Source: Streptomyces canus
GTDB lineage: Bacteria; Actinomycetota; Actinomycetes; Streptomycetales; Streptomycetaceae
Length of the DNA: 64,000 nt
Assembly (NCBI RefSeq): GCF_001514145.1
Contig: NZ_KQ948658.1
Location: 247,687 to 311,686 of the forward strand
Direction: 5' to 3'
Every line of letters starts with the position of its first letter. Position 1 is the stretch's first letter. The notes below the pieces were generated by a model. The model was not told the DNA's origin. It saw only the letters and a program-made list of their open reading frames with translations, and ran no database searches. Shown piece after piece: positions 42,085 through 50,664 of this stretch. The position numbers were made by a program, and so were the translations under genes.

Positions 42085-43266
42085 ATGGACCTGGAGAAGC
42101 AGCCCGCGCCGCAGGCGACCCCGCCGGAGGGATGCCTGACTGTCGCGATTCGCATCCCCGTACGCATCGTCGTGCTCGTGCTGGTCGTGCCCGTGCGGAT
42201 CGTGTGGGACGCGTTGGTCGTCGTGGGGCGGTTCCTGCGGGACAGCGTGCTGAGGCCGCTGTGGCGGGCGCTGGTCGTCTGGCCGTGCGTGGCGCTGTGG
42301 CGCTACGTGGTCGTACCCCTCGCCAAGGCGGTCGGATGGCTCGCCAAGGTGTTTGTCGTCATTCCCCTGGTGTGGCTGTACCGGTCTGTGCTGACGCCGG
42401 TCGGGCACGGGATCGCGTGGCTGGCGCGGGGGATCGTGGCCGGGCTGGTGTGGGTGTACGCGCGCGTGCTCACTCCGGTCGGGCACGGGATCGTGTGGCT
42501 CCTCAAGGGCGTCGGCGCGGTACTCGCACTGATCGGGCGCGGCATCGCGTGGGTCGCGCGGGGGATCGTGGCCGGGCTGGTGTGGGTGTACGCGCGCCTG
42601 TTCACTCCGGTCGGGCACGGGATCGTGTGGCTCCTCAAGGGCGTCGGTGCCGTGCTCGCCTGGATCTTCACGCCGATCGGGCGCGCGATCGTCTGGTGCG
42701 CCAGGGGGATCGCATGGCTGGCGGGCGCCGTCGTCACCGGCATCGGCGTCGCCCTGTACTGGATCGCCCGCGTCCTGCTCGTCCTGCCCGTGGTCGCCCT
42801 GTGGCGCTGGGTCCTCGCGCCCATAGGGAGGGTCCTGGCCGTCATCGGCCGGGAAGTGTGGGACGCGCTCGGGCACGCCTGGCGGATCGCCGGGCACATC
42901 TCCCTCGCCGTCGGCCGGTTCCTCGGGACCCTCTTCCGGTGGATCTTCGTCGAGCCGGTGCGCTGGGTGTACCGCTCGGTGCTGACGCCGGTCGGGCACG
43001 TGGTCCGGGACGTGGTGCTGCGCCCGGTCGCGGAGGCCGCGCGCAGTGTGGGACGGATCACCCGGGCCGCCCTGGCCTCGGCCCGTGAGTCCGTACGGCA
43101 GGCCCGGGCCGACGTCCGGCGGATGCTCTTCGGCGATGCGGGCGCTGTGCGCGATGTCGGCGCCGTCGGCGAGACCCGTGAGCGTGAGGCGGTGGCCCTG
43201 CGGGAACCGACGGGCGCCGACACACGTACTCTTGGTAGCAGTACGACCGCACTCACGAAGGACTGA
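42085..43266 (+). CDS. Trp/Arg-rich repeat membrane protein of unknown function
   Basis: 393 residues. From residue 20 to 330 the chain is almost entirely built of short hydrophobic segments separated by single Arg, Lys or His residues. The motif [VLF]TPVGHGIVW or a close variant occurs about six times. Two 44-residue units (DNA period 132 nt, 42424 and 42556) are nearly identical: ARGIVAGLVWVYAR, LTPVGHGIVWLLKG. The regularly spaced charges suggest amphipathic membrane-lying or hairpin helices and not ordinary transmembrane helices. The last 65 residues are basic and soluble (ASARESVRQARADVRRM). No family recognised. The TIGR03936 gene follows. Confidence 0.7.
   Translation: MDLEKQPAPQATPPEGCLTVAIRIPVRIVVLVLVVPVRIVWDALVVVGRFLRDSVLRPLWRALVVWPCVALWRYVVVPLAKAVGWLAKVFVVIPLVWLYRSVLTPVGHGIAWLARGIVAGLVWVYARVLTPVGHGIVWLLKGVGAVLALIGRGIAWVARGIVAGLVWVYARLFTPVGHGIVWLLKGVGAVLAWIFTPIGRAIVWCARGIAWLAGAVVTGIGVALYWIARVLLVLPVVALWRWVLAPIGRVLAVIGREVWDALGHAWRIAGHISLAVGRFLGTLFRWIFVEPVRWVYRSVLTPVGHVVRDVVLRPVAEAARSVGRITRAALASARESVRQARADVRRMLFGDAGAVRDVGAVGETREREAVALREPTGADTRTLGSSTTALTKD
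42424..42687 (+). repeat. 132-bp tandem repeats in the membrane protein gene
   Basis: GCGCGGGGGATCGTGGCCGG at 42424 recurs at 42556, and the copies stay close to identical for more than 100 nt, including GGGCACGGGATCGTGTGGCT. The period of 132 nt equals 44 codons. Confidence 0.85.
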
Positions 43267-43314
43267 GCGACACTGGGCAAGCGACAGCCCGAAGGCCCGC
43301 CGCCCGCACCGGCG

Positions 43315-44079
43315 GTGCAGCGCATCCGACTGCGCTACACCAAGCGCGGCCGCCTCCGGTTCACCAGCCACCGTGACTTCCAGCGCGCCTTCGAGCGTGC
43401 GCTGCGCCGCGCCGAGGTGCCCATGGCGTACTCGGCGGGGTTCACGCCGCATCCGAAGGTGTCGTACGCCAATGCCGCACCCACCGGCACGGGCAGTGAG
43501 GCGGAGTACCTGGAGATCGCGCTCACGCAGGCGCGCGACCCGGAGAAGCTCCGGCTCCTCCTCGACGAGTCGCTGCCCGCCGGGCTCGATGTCGTGGACG
43601 CGGTCGAGGCCCGGACCTCGGGACTCGCCGACCGGCTCACCGCTTCCGTGTGGGAGCTCAGGCTGGACGGCGTGGACCCGGCAGAGGCCGGGCGCGCGGT
43701 CGCCGCGTTCAACGCCGCCGCGGCGGTCGAGGTCCAGCGCACCACCAAGAACGGTCTTCGGACCTTTGACGCCCGCCCCGCGGTCGTACAGCTTGAAACG
43801 CACAGTGAATCTGCTGATAGGCCGACCGACCAGCCCTGTGCGATACTGCGGCTGGTTGTTCGGCACGTGACGCCTGCCGTTCGACCCGACGACGTCCTGT
43901 CCGGTCTCCGCGCCGTGGCCGACCTGGCGCCGCCGGTCCCCGCAGCGGTGACCAGGCTGGCGCAGGGGCTGCTCGATGAAGAGACCGGCACGGTGACCGA
44001 CCCGCTCGCGCCCGACCGCGAGGCAGTCGAGGCCCACTCAACGGCCGAACCGACTGCCGCCGCGAAGGCGCCGGCGTAA
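43315..44079 (+). CDS. TIGR03936 / DUF2344 radical SAM-associated protein
   Basis: 254 residues from GTG 43315 (VQRIRLRYTKRGRLRFTSHRD). The frame continues upstream in a conserved-looking GKRQPEGPPPAPA stretch that could begin at CTG 43273, which has AAGGA 10 nt before it, so the true start may be non-canonical. The TSHRDFQRAFERALRRAEVP and GFTPHPKVSYANA motifs define the family. It is the usual partner of the B12-binding radical SAM protein (here at 38436) and precedes rne. The activity is unknown. Confidence 0.88.
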   Translation: MQRIRLRYTKRGRLRFTSHRDFQRAFERALRRAEVPMAYSAGFTPHPKVSYANAAPTGTGSEAEYLEIALTQARDPEKLRLLLDESLPAGLDVVDAVEARTSGLADRLTASVWELRLDGVDPAEAGRAVAAFNAAAAVEVQRTTKNGLRTFDARPAVVQLETHSESADRPTDQPCAILRLVVRHVTPAVRPDDVLSGLRAVADLAPPVPAAVTRLAQGLLDEETGTVTDPLAPDREAVEAHSTAEPTAAAKAPA

Positions 44080-44340
44080 GGAAGGTCCCGCGAAGGACGG
44101 GCGTCGTAGCGCAGCCCTCGTACTCGGGAGCCACCTGGGTCGGGCAGTGCACTGACCACAAGACTTTCGCCAGGCCGTACCCAACAAGGGCGTACGGAAC
44201 CGGCGAGACAGGACACAGAGAGCTCCCGTGCGGCGCCCGCGCCCCGGACGGCGGCACCGCGCATCGCGCGAGCCGCGGACGTCACCGGCATCTGCCGGAC
44301 CAGGTGCGGCGCCCGGGAGCCTGACGGGAGAAATGCCCGC
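44080..44340 (+). promoter_or_regulatory. rne upstream region / long 5' UTR
   Basis: 261 nt with no gene. It contains repeated GTGCGGCGCCCG blocks (at about 44229 and 44303) and GC-rich self-complementary stretches. rne mRNAs in other bacteria are autoregulated through the 5' UTR, so structure here could matter; this is not shown by the sequence. Confidence 0.35.
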
Positions 44341-47300
44341 ATGCTCGAACCGACCGAACCCACCGAGGGTTCCGAACAGAACACTCCCAGCGACACCCTG
44401 CCGCCGCGTCGTCGGCGCCGTGCCGCGTCCAGGCCGGCGGGACCGCCGGTCGCCGCCGCCCCGGGCGGCGAGGAGGTCGTCGCTCCGGCCATACCGGCCG
44501 CGGAAGCGGAGGACCTCGTCACGGACGAGGAGGAGAAGCTCGACGAGAACGTCGAGACCACCGAGAGCGCCGAGGCGGCTGCGCCCGCCGCGCGTCCGCG
44601 TCGGCGTGCGACACGCCGGGCGTCCGCGCCTGCCGGTGCGCCCGCGGCGGCCGAGGCTGCCGAGACCGTGGTGCCGGTGGTCGCCGAGGCTCCCGCCGAG
44701 ACCGCGGCCGCGGAGAGCGCGCCTGCCGTCGATGCCGAGGACGCGGCTCCGCCAGCCGGGCGTACACGTCGGCGCGCGACGCGTCGGGTGTCCACCCCCG
44801 CTGATGCGCCCCTGGCCGCCGAGGCCGAGGCTCCGGTGACCGCCGAGCCGCCTGCCGAGGACGGGACCGCCGATGAGGCGCCCGCTGCCGAGACCACCGC
44901 GCCCGCCGGGCGTACGCGTCGCCGGGCCTCCCGGCGTGCCGCCGCGCCCGCCGGTGCTCCGGAGGCCGCGGAGACGGTCGAGTCGCCTGCCGCCGCGGAG
45001 GTCACCGAGGTCGCCGAGACCGTTGAGCCGGTGGCCGCGGAAGCGCCCGCCGAGACCGCCGATGCCGAGGACACCACCCCGCGTCGTTCCCGCCGCCGTG
45101 CCACGCGCCGCGTTTCCGCGCCTGCCGGTGCCCCCGAGGGCGAGGCCGCCGAGGCCACGCCGTCCGAGCCGGTTGCCGAGGCCCCCGCCGTGCAGGAACC
45201 CGCCACCGAAGCCCCGGCTCCCGTCGCCGAGACCCCCGCCGAGGACGCCGCCCCGCGCCGTGCCCGTCGTCGGTCCGTCCGCCAGGCCGCCACCGGGTTC
45301 TCCGAGCCCGCGCGACGCGCTCGCGTTGCCGAGGCCGAGGACGAGGACGAGTCGGTGCGTCGGCCGGCGCGCCCCGCGGTCGCCGTGTTCCAGGCGCCCG
45401 TCTTCACCGAGCCGCAGTTCCAGACCCCGCAGCGGGCCGCGGCCGAGGCCGCCGCGGAGGCGGAGACCGGGCAGAGCGAAGAGCCGGTCGAGTCGGCCGA
45501 GCCGGTCGAGGAGATCGCCGAGGAGCAGAGCGCGCCGCGGCGCCGCCGCCGTCGTCGGGGTGCCGGTGACGAGCCCGAGGTGCAGGAGACCGCCGCCGAG
45601 ACCGTCGTCGAGGAAGAAGAGACGGACGAGGCCGCCGACGAGGACTCCGCGGACGCGGATGACGCCGAGGAGACCGGGTCGCGGCGTCGCCGTCGTCGCG
45701 GTGGCCGTCGCAGGCGCCGGGGCGAGTCCGCCGAGGCGTCCGGTGACGAGGACTCGGAGGACTCCGACGAGTCCGCCGCCGGGCAGTCCGCGCAGGACGA
45801 CGAGGGTGCCGAGCAGGACGACGAGGACGACGAGGACGCCCGTTCCGACGAGTCCGGCGGCTCCAGCTCCAGCCGTCGCCGCCGTCGCCGTCGGCGTCGG
45901 GCCGGGGACTCCTCCGCGGACACCGAGCCCGATGACGGCGACCCCGAGCGGACCGTCGTCAAGGTGCGCGAGCCCCGCCCCCTGCGGGAAAGGGTGTCGG
46001 AGCCGTCCGACGAGGTGCAGTCCATCAAGGGCTCGACCCGTCTGGAGGCCAAGAAGCAGCGCCGCCGCGAGGGTCGTGAGCAGGGTCGCCGTAGGGTCCC
46101 GATCATCACCGAGGCCGAGTTCCTCGCCCGCCGCGAGGCCGTCGAGCGGGTGATGGTCGTCCGGCAGAGCGGTGAGCGCACGCAGATCGGCGTGCTCGAG
46201 GACGGTGTGCTCGTCGAGCACTACGTCAACAAGGAGCAGGCCACCTCGTACGTCGGCAACGTCTACCTGGGCAAGGTCCAGAACGTGCTGCCGTCGATGG
46301 AGGCCGCCTTCATCGACATCGGCAAGGGCCGCAACGCGGTGCTCTACGCCGGTGAGGTCAACTTCGAGGCGCTCGGCATGGCCAACGGGCCGCGGCGCAT
46401 CGAGAGCGCGCTGAAGTCCGGTCAGTCGGTGCTGGTCCAGGTGACCAAGGACCCGATCGGTCACAAGGGCGCGCGGCTCACCAGCCAGGTCTCCCTGCCC
46501 GGGCGCTACCTCGTGTACGTCCCCGAGGGCTCCATGACCGGCATCAGCCGCAAGCTGCCCGACACCGAGCGCGCGCGTCTGAAGACCATCCTCAAGAAGA
46601 TCGTCCCCGACGACGCGGGCGTCATCGTGCGCACCGCCGCCGAGGGTGCGAGCGAGGACGAGCTGCGCCGCGATGTCGAGCGGCTGCAGGCGCAGTGGGA
46701 GGACATCCAGAAGAAGGCGAAGGGCGGCAACGCCCCGACGCTGCTCTACGGCGAGCCGGACATGACCGTCCGGGTCGTCCGCGACATCTTCAACGAGGAC
46801 TTCTCCAAGGTCGTCGTCAGCGGTGACGAGGGATGGGAGACCATCCACGGATACGTCTCGCACGTCGCACCCGACCTGACCGACCGGCTGTCGAAGTGGA
46901 CCTCCGAGGTCGACGTCTTCGCCACGTACCGGATCGACGAGCAGCTCGCCAAGGCGCTGGACCGCAAGGTCTGGCTGCCCAGCGGCGGTTCGCTGGTGAT
47001 CGACCGGACCGAGGCGATGGTCGTGGTCGACGTCAACACCGGCAAGTTCACCGGGCAGGGCGGCAACCTCGAGGAGACGGTCACCAGGAACAACCTGGAG
47101 GCGGCCGAGGAGATCGTGCGTCAGCTCAGGCTGCGCGACCTCGGCGGCATCATCGTCATCGACTTCATCGACATGGTCCTGGAGTCCAACCGGGACCTGG
47201 TGCTGCGGCGCCTGCTCGAGTGCCTGGGCCGGGACCGGACCAAGCACCAGGTCGCCGAGGTCACCTCGCTGGGCCTGGTCCAGATGACCCGCAAGCGGGT

Positions 47301-48402
47301 CGGCCAGGGCCTGCTGGAGTCCTTCTCCGAGACCTGTGTCCACTGCAACGGCCGCGGTGTCATCGTGCACATGGAGCAGCCGACCTCCGCCGGTGGCGGC
47401 GGCAAGCGCAAGAAGCGCGGGCGCGGTGGTGACGGGCACGAGCACGTCCACGAGGCCGTGGCCGCCGTAGAGGCTCCCGAGGCGCCCGAAGAGGTCGAGA
47501 CCGAGGCCGAGCTCGCCGCTGAGGTGGCCGAGCCGATCGCCCTCACACCGGCTGAGTTCGCGCCCGACGAGGAGCTGTACAGCAGCGTCGCCGAGGCGGA
47601 GGCCGCGGCCACGCGCGGGCGTGGTCGCCGTAGGTCGAGCCGTAGGGCGTCGGCTCCGGCCGGTGCCCCGAGGGGTGGCGGGTCGAGGAGGTCGGGCGGT
47701 GCCGAGGCGCCGGCCGACCAGGAGAGCCCGGTCTCCGAGGACGTCGTGGTGCCGACCGCTCAGGCCGTGCCGGCCGAGGTGGAGGCCGAGCGTCCCGTGC
47801 AGCCGGAGACGGCCGCCGAGGCGCAGGCCGAGCCGGTCGCCGCGGAGGACCCCGTGGTGGAGGCCGTGTCCGCGAGCGAGCCCGCCGCCGACGAGGCCGC
47901 TCCCCAGGGCCGTACGCGCCGCCGGGCCACCCGGAGGGCATCGGCCCCGGCCGGTTCGCCGACGGGTGCCGAGGCCGCCGTGGTGACCGTCGCCGAGACC
48001 GGGCCGGTGGCCGAGCCGCAGGCTGAACCGACCGCGTCGGCCGAGCCCGAGGCGGTCGCCGAGAGCGCCGCCCCGGCCCGTCCGCGCCGTCGTGCCGTCC
48101 GCAAGGCCACCGCGCCCACCGCGTCCGAGGAAGCGGCCGTCGTGGTCGTGCCCTCGGCGGAGGCTCCGGCCGAGGCGGAGGCGCCCGTCGAGGCGGCCCC
48201 GGCCAAGAAGACGGCCCGCAAGACGGCCAAGAAGGCCACGGCGAAGAAGGCCGCGACCAAGAAGGCCACCACCGCCAAGAAGACGGCCGCGAAGAAGACC
48301 GTGGCCAAGAAGACGACCGCGAAGAAGGCGGCGTCGAAGAAGACGGTGGCGGCCGAGCAGCTGTCGCCGCGGTCCGTGTCGACCCCGGCCGACGAGGCCT
48401 GA
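44341..48402 (+). CDS. rne: RNase E/G family endoribonuclease with long N- and C-terminal extensions
   Basis: 1353 residues, similar to the streptomycete RNase ES. The catalytic core is central: S1 domain (about 615-690, GVLEDGVLVEHYVNKE), metal-binding Asp residues in VVVDVNTGKFTG (897) and IVIDFIDM (about 943-946), and the zinc-link CVHC near 999. About 570 residues precede the core and 340 follow it. Both extensions alternate acidic Ala/Glu stretches with Arg-rich motifs of the RRRATRRASAPAGAP type, about eight copies in all. The last 60 residues are a Lys/Ala tail (KKTARKTAKKATAKK) like histone H1 tails. It processes rRNA and degrades mRNA; the extensions probably bind RNA or PNPase. The start ATG 44341 has GGGAG 10 nt upstream. 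Confidence 0.95.
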   Translation: MLEPTEPTEGSEQNTPSDTLPPRRRRRAASRPAGPPVAAAPGGEEVVAPAIPAAEAEDLVTDEEEKLDENVETTESAEAAAPAARPRRRATRRASAPAGAPAAAEAAETVVPVVAEAPAETAAAESAPAVDAEDAAPPAGRTRRRATRRVSTPADAPLAAEAEAPVTAEPPAEDGTADEAPAAETTAPAGRTRRRASRRAAAPAGAPEAAETVESPAAAEVTEVAETVEPVAAEAPAETADAEDTTPRRSRRRATRRVSAPAGAPEGEAAEATPSEPVAEAPAVQEPATEAPAPVAETPAEDAAPRRARRRSVRQAATGFSEPARRARVAEAEDEDESVRRPARPAVAVFQAPVFTEPQFQTPQRAAAEAAAEAETGQSEEPVESAEPVEEIAEEQSAPRRRRRRRGAGDEPEVQETAAETVVEEEETDEAADEDSADADDAEETGSRRRRRRGGRRRRRGESAEASGDEDSEDSDESAAGQSAQDDEGAEQDDEDDEDARSDESGGSSSSRRRRRRRRRAGDSSADTEPDDGDPERTVVKVREPRPLRERVSEPSDEVQSIKGSTRLEAKKQRRREGREQGRRRVPIITEAEFLARREAVERVMVVRQSGERTQIGVLEDGVLVEHYVNKEQATSYVGNVYLGKVQNVLPSMEAAFIDIGKGRNAVLYAGEVNFEALGMANGPRRIESALKSGQSVLVQVTKDPIGHKGARLTSQVSLPGRYLVYVPEGSMTGISRKLPDTERARLKTILKKIVPDDAGVIVRTAAEGASEDELRRDVERLQAQWEDIQKKAKGGNAPTLLYGEPDMTVRVVRDIFNEDFSKVVVSGDEGWETIHGYVSHVAPDLTDRLSKWTSEVDVFATYRIDEQLAKALDRKVWLPSGGSLVIDRTEAMVVVDVNTGKFTGQGGNLEETVTRNNLEAAEEIVRQLRLRDLGGIIVIDFIDMVLESNRDLVLRRLLECLGRDRTKHQVAEVTSLGLVQMTRKRVGQGLLESFSETCVHCNGRGVIVHMEQPTSAGGGGKRKKRGRGGDGHEHVHEAVAAVEAPEAPEEVETEAELAAEVAEPIALTPAEFAPDEELYSSVAEAEAAATRGRGRRRSSRRASAPAGAPRGGGSRRSGGAEAPADQESPVSEDVVVPTAQAVPAEVEAERPVQPETAAEAQAEPVAAEDPVVEAVSASEPAADEAAPQGRTRRRATRRASAPAGSPTGAEAAVVTVAETGPVAEPQAEPTASAEPEAVAESAAPARPRRRAVRKATAPTASEEAAVVVVPSAEAPAEAEAPVEAAPAKKTARKTAKKATAKKAATKKATTAKKTAAKKTVAKKTTAKKAASKKTVAAEQLSPRSVSTPADEA

Positions 48403-48439
48403 CGGACGGTCACCGCATAGTTTCAGCCGTCTGAAGATC

Positions 48440-48473
48440 GAAATCCGCTCCCGGTTCGCCGGGGGCGGATTTC
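48440..48473 (+). terminator. rne terminator
   Basis: GAAATCCGC-CCCGG arms with a TTCG tetraloop and complement CCGG-GCGGATTTC; one bulge on each side. Confidence 0.75.
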
Positions 48474-48613
48474 GTGATTCTGTGACTATTGCGTCCGACC
48501 AAAAGTTGTCAATCGGTGATCGATCATGTGAATGGCTAGTGAATCTCTGGCCTGTCCCCAGGGTTATGATGTGAGCCGAGATTGACGCTTAATTTAGACA
48601 AAAAGGGATTTTC
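48474..48613 (+). promoter_or_regulatory. AT-rich promoter region of the rhamnose/wall block
   Basis: This 140-nt stretch is clearly more AT-rich than its surroundings. It includes AAAGTTGTCAATCGG, GGTTATGATGTG and TTAATTTAGACAAAAAGGGA, the last providing the rmlA ribosome site. TATGAT near 48565 is a good -10 candidate. Confidence 0.45.
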
Positions 48614-49681
48614 GTGAAGGCTCTCGTGCTCTCCGGGGGAGCGGGCACCCGCCTCCGCCCGATCACCCACACCTCCGCCAAGCAGTTGGTGCCGGTCGCC
48701 AACAAGCCGGTGCTGTTCTACGGCCTGGAGGCGATCGCCGAGGCCGGGATCAGCGAGGTCGGCATCGTCGTCGGCGACACCGCGGACGAGATCCGTGAGG
48801 CGGTCGGTGACGGCTCCCAGTTCGGGATCAAGGTCACCTACATCCCGCAGGAAGCGCCGCTGGGCCTCGCCCACGCCGTCCTCATCGCCCAGGACTTCCT
48901 CGGTGACGAGGACTTCGTCATGTACCTCGGCGACAACTTCATCGTCGGTGGCATCACCGGCCTGGTGGAGGAGTTCCGCGGCGAGCGCCCCGACGCGCAG
49001 ATCCTGCTGACCAAGGTCCCCAACCCCACCTCCTTCGGTGTCGCCGAACTCGGCGCCGACGGCCGGGTGGTGGGCCTGGAGGAGAAGCCGAAGCAGCCCA
49101 AGAGCGACCTGGCGCTCGTCGGCGTCTACCTCTTCACTCCGGCCATCCACGAGGCCGTCCGCTCCATCGAGCCCTCCTGGCGCGGTGAGCTGGAGATCAC
49201 GCACGCCATCCAGTGGCTGATCGACCAGAAGCGCGACGTCCGCTCCACGACCATCTCCGGCTACTGGAAGGACACCGGCAACGTCACCGACATGCTGGAG
49301 GTCAACCGGTCGGTCCTGGAGACCGTCGATCCGGTGAACGAGGGCACGGTCGACGAGAGCAGCGAGATCATCGGCCGGGTCCGCATCGAGGCGGGTGCCA
49401 GCGTCAGTGGCAGCCGGATCGTCGGTCCTGCCATCATCGGTGCCGGCACGGTGGTCAATGACGCCTACATCGGTCCGTTCACGTCCGTCTCCGAGGACTG
49501 CCGGATCGAGGACAGCGAAATCGAGTACTCCATCGTGCTGCGCGGTTCCTCCGTGACCGGCGTGCGCCGCGTGGAGGCCTCGCTCATCGGACGTGACGTA
49601 GAGGTCACGCCCGCGCCCCGTAACCCCAAGGCACACCGGCTCGTGCTCGGTGATCACAGCAAGGTGCAGATCTCTTCATGA
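48614..49681 (+). CDS. rmlA: Glucose-1-phosphate thymidylyltransferase, StrD-type (long form)
   Basis: 355 residues from GTG 48614 (AAGGGA upstream). The nucleotidyltransferase signature LSGGAGTRLRPITHTSAKQL, the LVGVYLFTP segment and catalytic region YLGDNF are present. A C-terminal left-handed beta-helix (from about residue 245, with IIGRVRIEAGASVSGS) makes it the long StrD type and not the 290-residue RmlA. It makes dTDP-glucose. Its stop overlaps the rmlB start (ATGA), giving a coupled rmlA-rmlB-rmlD-GT chain. Confidence 0.93.
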   Translation: MKALVLSGGAGTRLRPITHTSAKQLVPVANKPVLFYGLEAIAEAGISEVGIVVGDTADEIREAVGDGSQFGIKVTYIPQEAPLGLAHAVLIAQDFLGDEDFVMYLGDNFIVGGITGLVEEFRGERPDAQILLTKVPNPTSFGVAELGADGRVVGLEEKPKQPKSDLALVGVYLFTPAIHEAVRSIEPSWRGELEITHAIQWLIDQKRDVRSTTISGYWKDTGNVTDMLEVNRSVLETVDPVNEGTVDESSEIIGRVRIEAGASVSGSRIVGPAIIGAGTVVNDAYIGPFTSVSEDCRIEDSEIEYSIVLRGSSVTGVRRVEASLIGRDVEVTPAPRNPKAHRLVLGDHSKVQISS

Positions 49682-50664
49682 CCACTCGGATTCTGGTGAC
49701 CGGCGGTGCCGGCTTCATCGGCTCGCACTACGTCCGTACCGTGCTCGGCCCCGAGGGACCCGGTGACGTCTCGGTCACCGTCCTCGACAAGCTGACCTAC
49801 GCGGGCAACCCGGCCAACCTCGACGAGGTGCGCGAGCACCCCGGATTCGCCTTCGTGCAGGGCGACATCTGCGACCCCGAGCTGGTCGGCAAGCTGATGG
49901 CCGAGCACGACCAGGTGGTGCACTTCGCCGCCGAGTCGCACGTCGACCGTTCCATCGACGGCGGCGCGGAGTTCGTGCGCACCAACGTGGTCGGCACCCA
50001 CACCCTCATCGACGCTGCCCACCGCGCGGGCATCAAGACCTTCGTGCACATCTCCACCGACGAGGTCTACGGCTCGATCGACGAGGGTTCCTGGCCCGAG
50101 ACGCACCCGCTGGAGCCCAACTCGCCGTACTCCTCGGCGAAGGCGTCCAGCGACCTGATCGCGCTGTCGTACCACCGCACCCACGGCCTGGACGTGCGGG
50201 TGACCCGCTGCTCCAACAACTACGGGCACCACCACTTCCCCGAGAAGGTCATCCCGCTCTTCGTGACCAACCTTCTCGACGGCAAGAAGGTCCCGCTGTA
50301 CGGCGACGGCGGCAACGTCCGCGACTGGCTGCACATCGACGACCACGTCCAGGGCATCGAGCTCGTGCGCACCAAGGGCCGCGCCGGTGAGGTCTACAAC
50401 ATCGGCGGTGGCACCGAGCTCTCCAACAAGGAGCTCACCGGTCTGCTGCTGAAGGCGTGCGGCGCCGACTGGGAGACCAGCGTCGAGTACGTCGAGGACC
50501 GCAAGGGCCACGACCGCCGCTACTCCGTCGACTGCACCAAGATCCGCGAGGAGCTCGGCTACGAGCCCCGCAAGAGCTTCGAGCAGGGCCTCGCCGAGAC
50601 CGTCCAGTGGTACCGCGACAACCGCGCCTGGTGGGAGCCGCTGAAGGAGCGGGCCGCGCTGTGA
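49678..50664 (+). CDS. rmlB: dTDP-glucose 4,6-dehydratase
   Basis: 328 residues, extended SDR. The NAD-binding GGAGFIGSHYV motif, the catalytic YxxxK in SPYSSAKASSD, and STDEVYGS with the Thr-Asp-Glu set used for dehydration are all there. It converts dTDP-glucose to the 4-keto-6-deoxy sugar. Coupled by overlap to both neighbours. Confidence 0.96.
   Translation: MTTRILVTGGAGFIGSHYVRTVLGPEGPGDVSVTVLDKLTYAGNPANLDEVREHPGFAFVQGDICDPELVGKLMAEHDQVVHFAAESHVDRSIDGGAEFVRTNVVGTHTLIDAAHRAGIKTFVHISTDEVYGSIDEGSWPETHPLEPNSPYSSAKASSDLIALSYHRTHGLDVRVTRCSNNYGHHHFPEKVIPLFVTNLLDGKKVPLYGDGGNVRDWLHIDDHVQGIELVRTKGRAGEVYNIGGGTELSNKELTGLLLKACGADWETSVEYVEDRKGHDRRYSVDCTKIREELGYEPRKSFEQGLAETVQWYRDNRAWWEPLKERAAL

Noticed and set aside
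40786..47451. Two long minus-strand open frames (over 1000 codons each) opposite the repeat membrane protein and rne
   Set aside because: Their composition follows the third-position GC of the genes on the other strand, and they have no recognisable domains. The repeats seen in them mirror the real repeats in the plus-strand genes.
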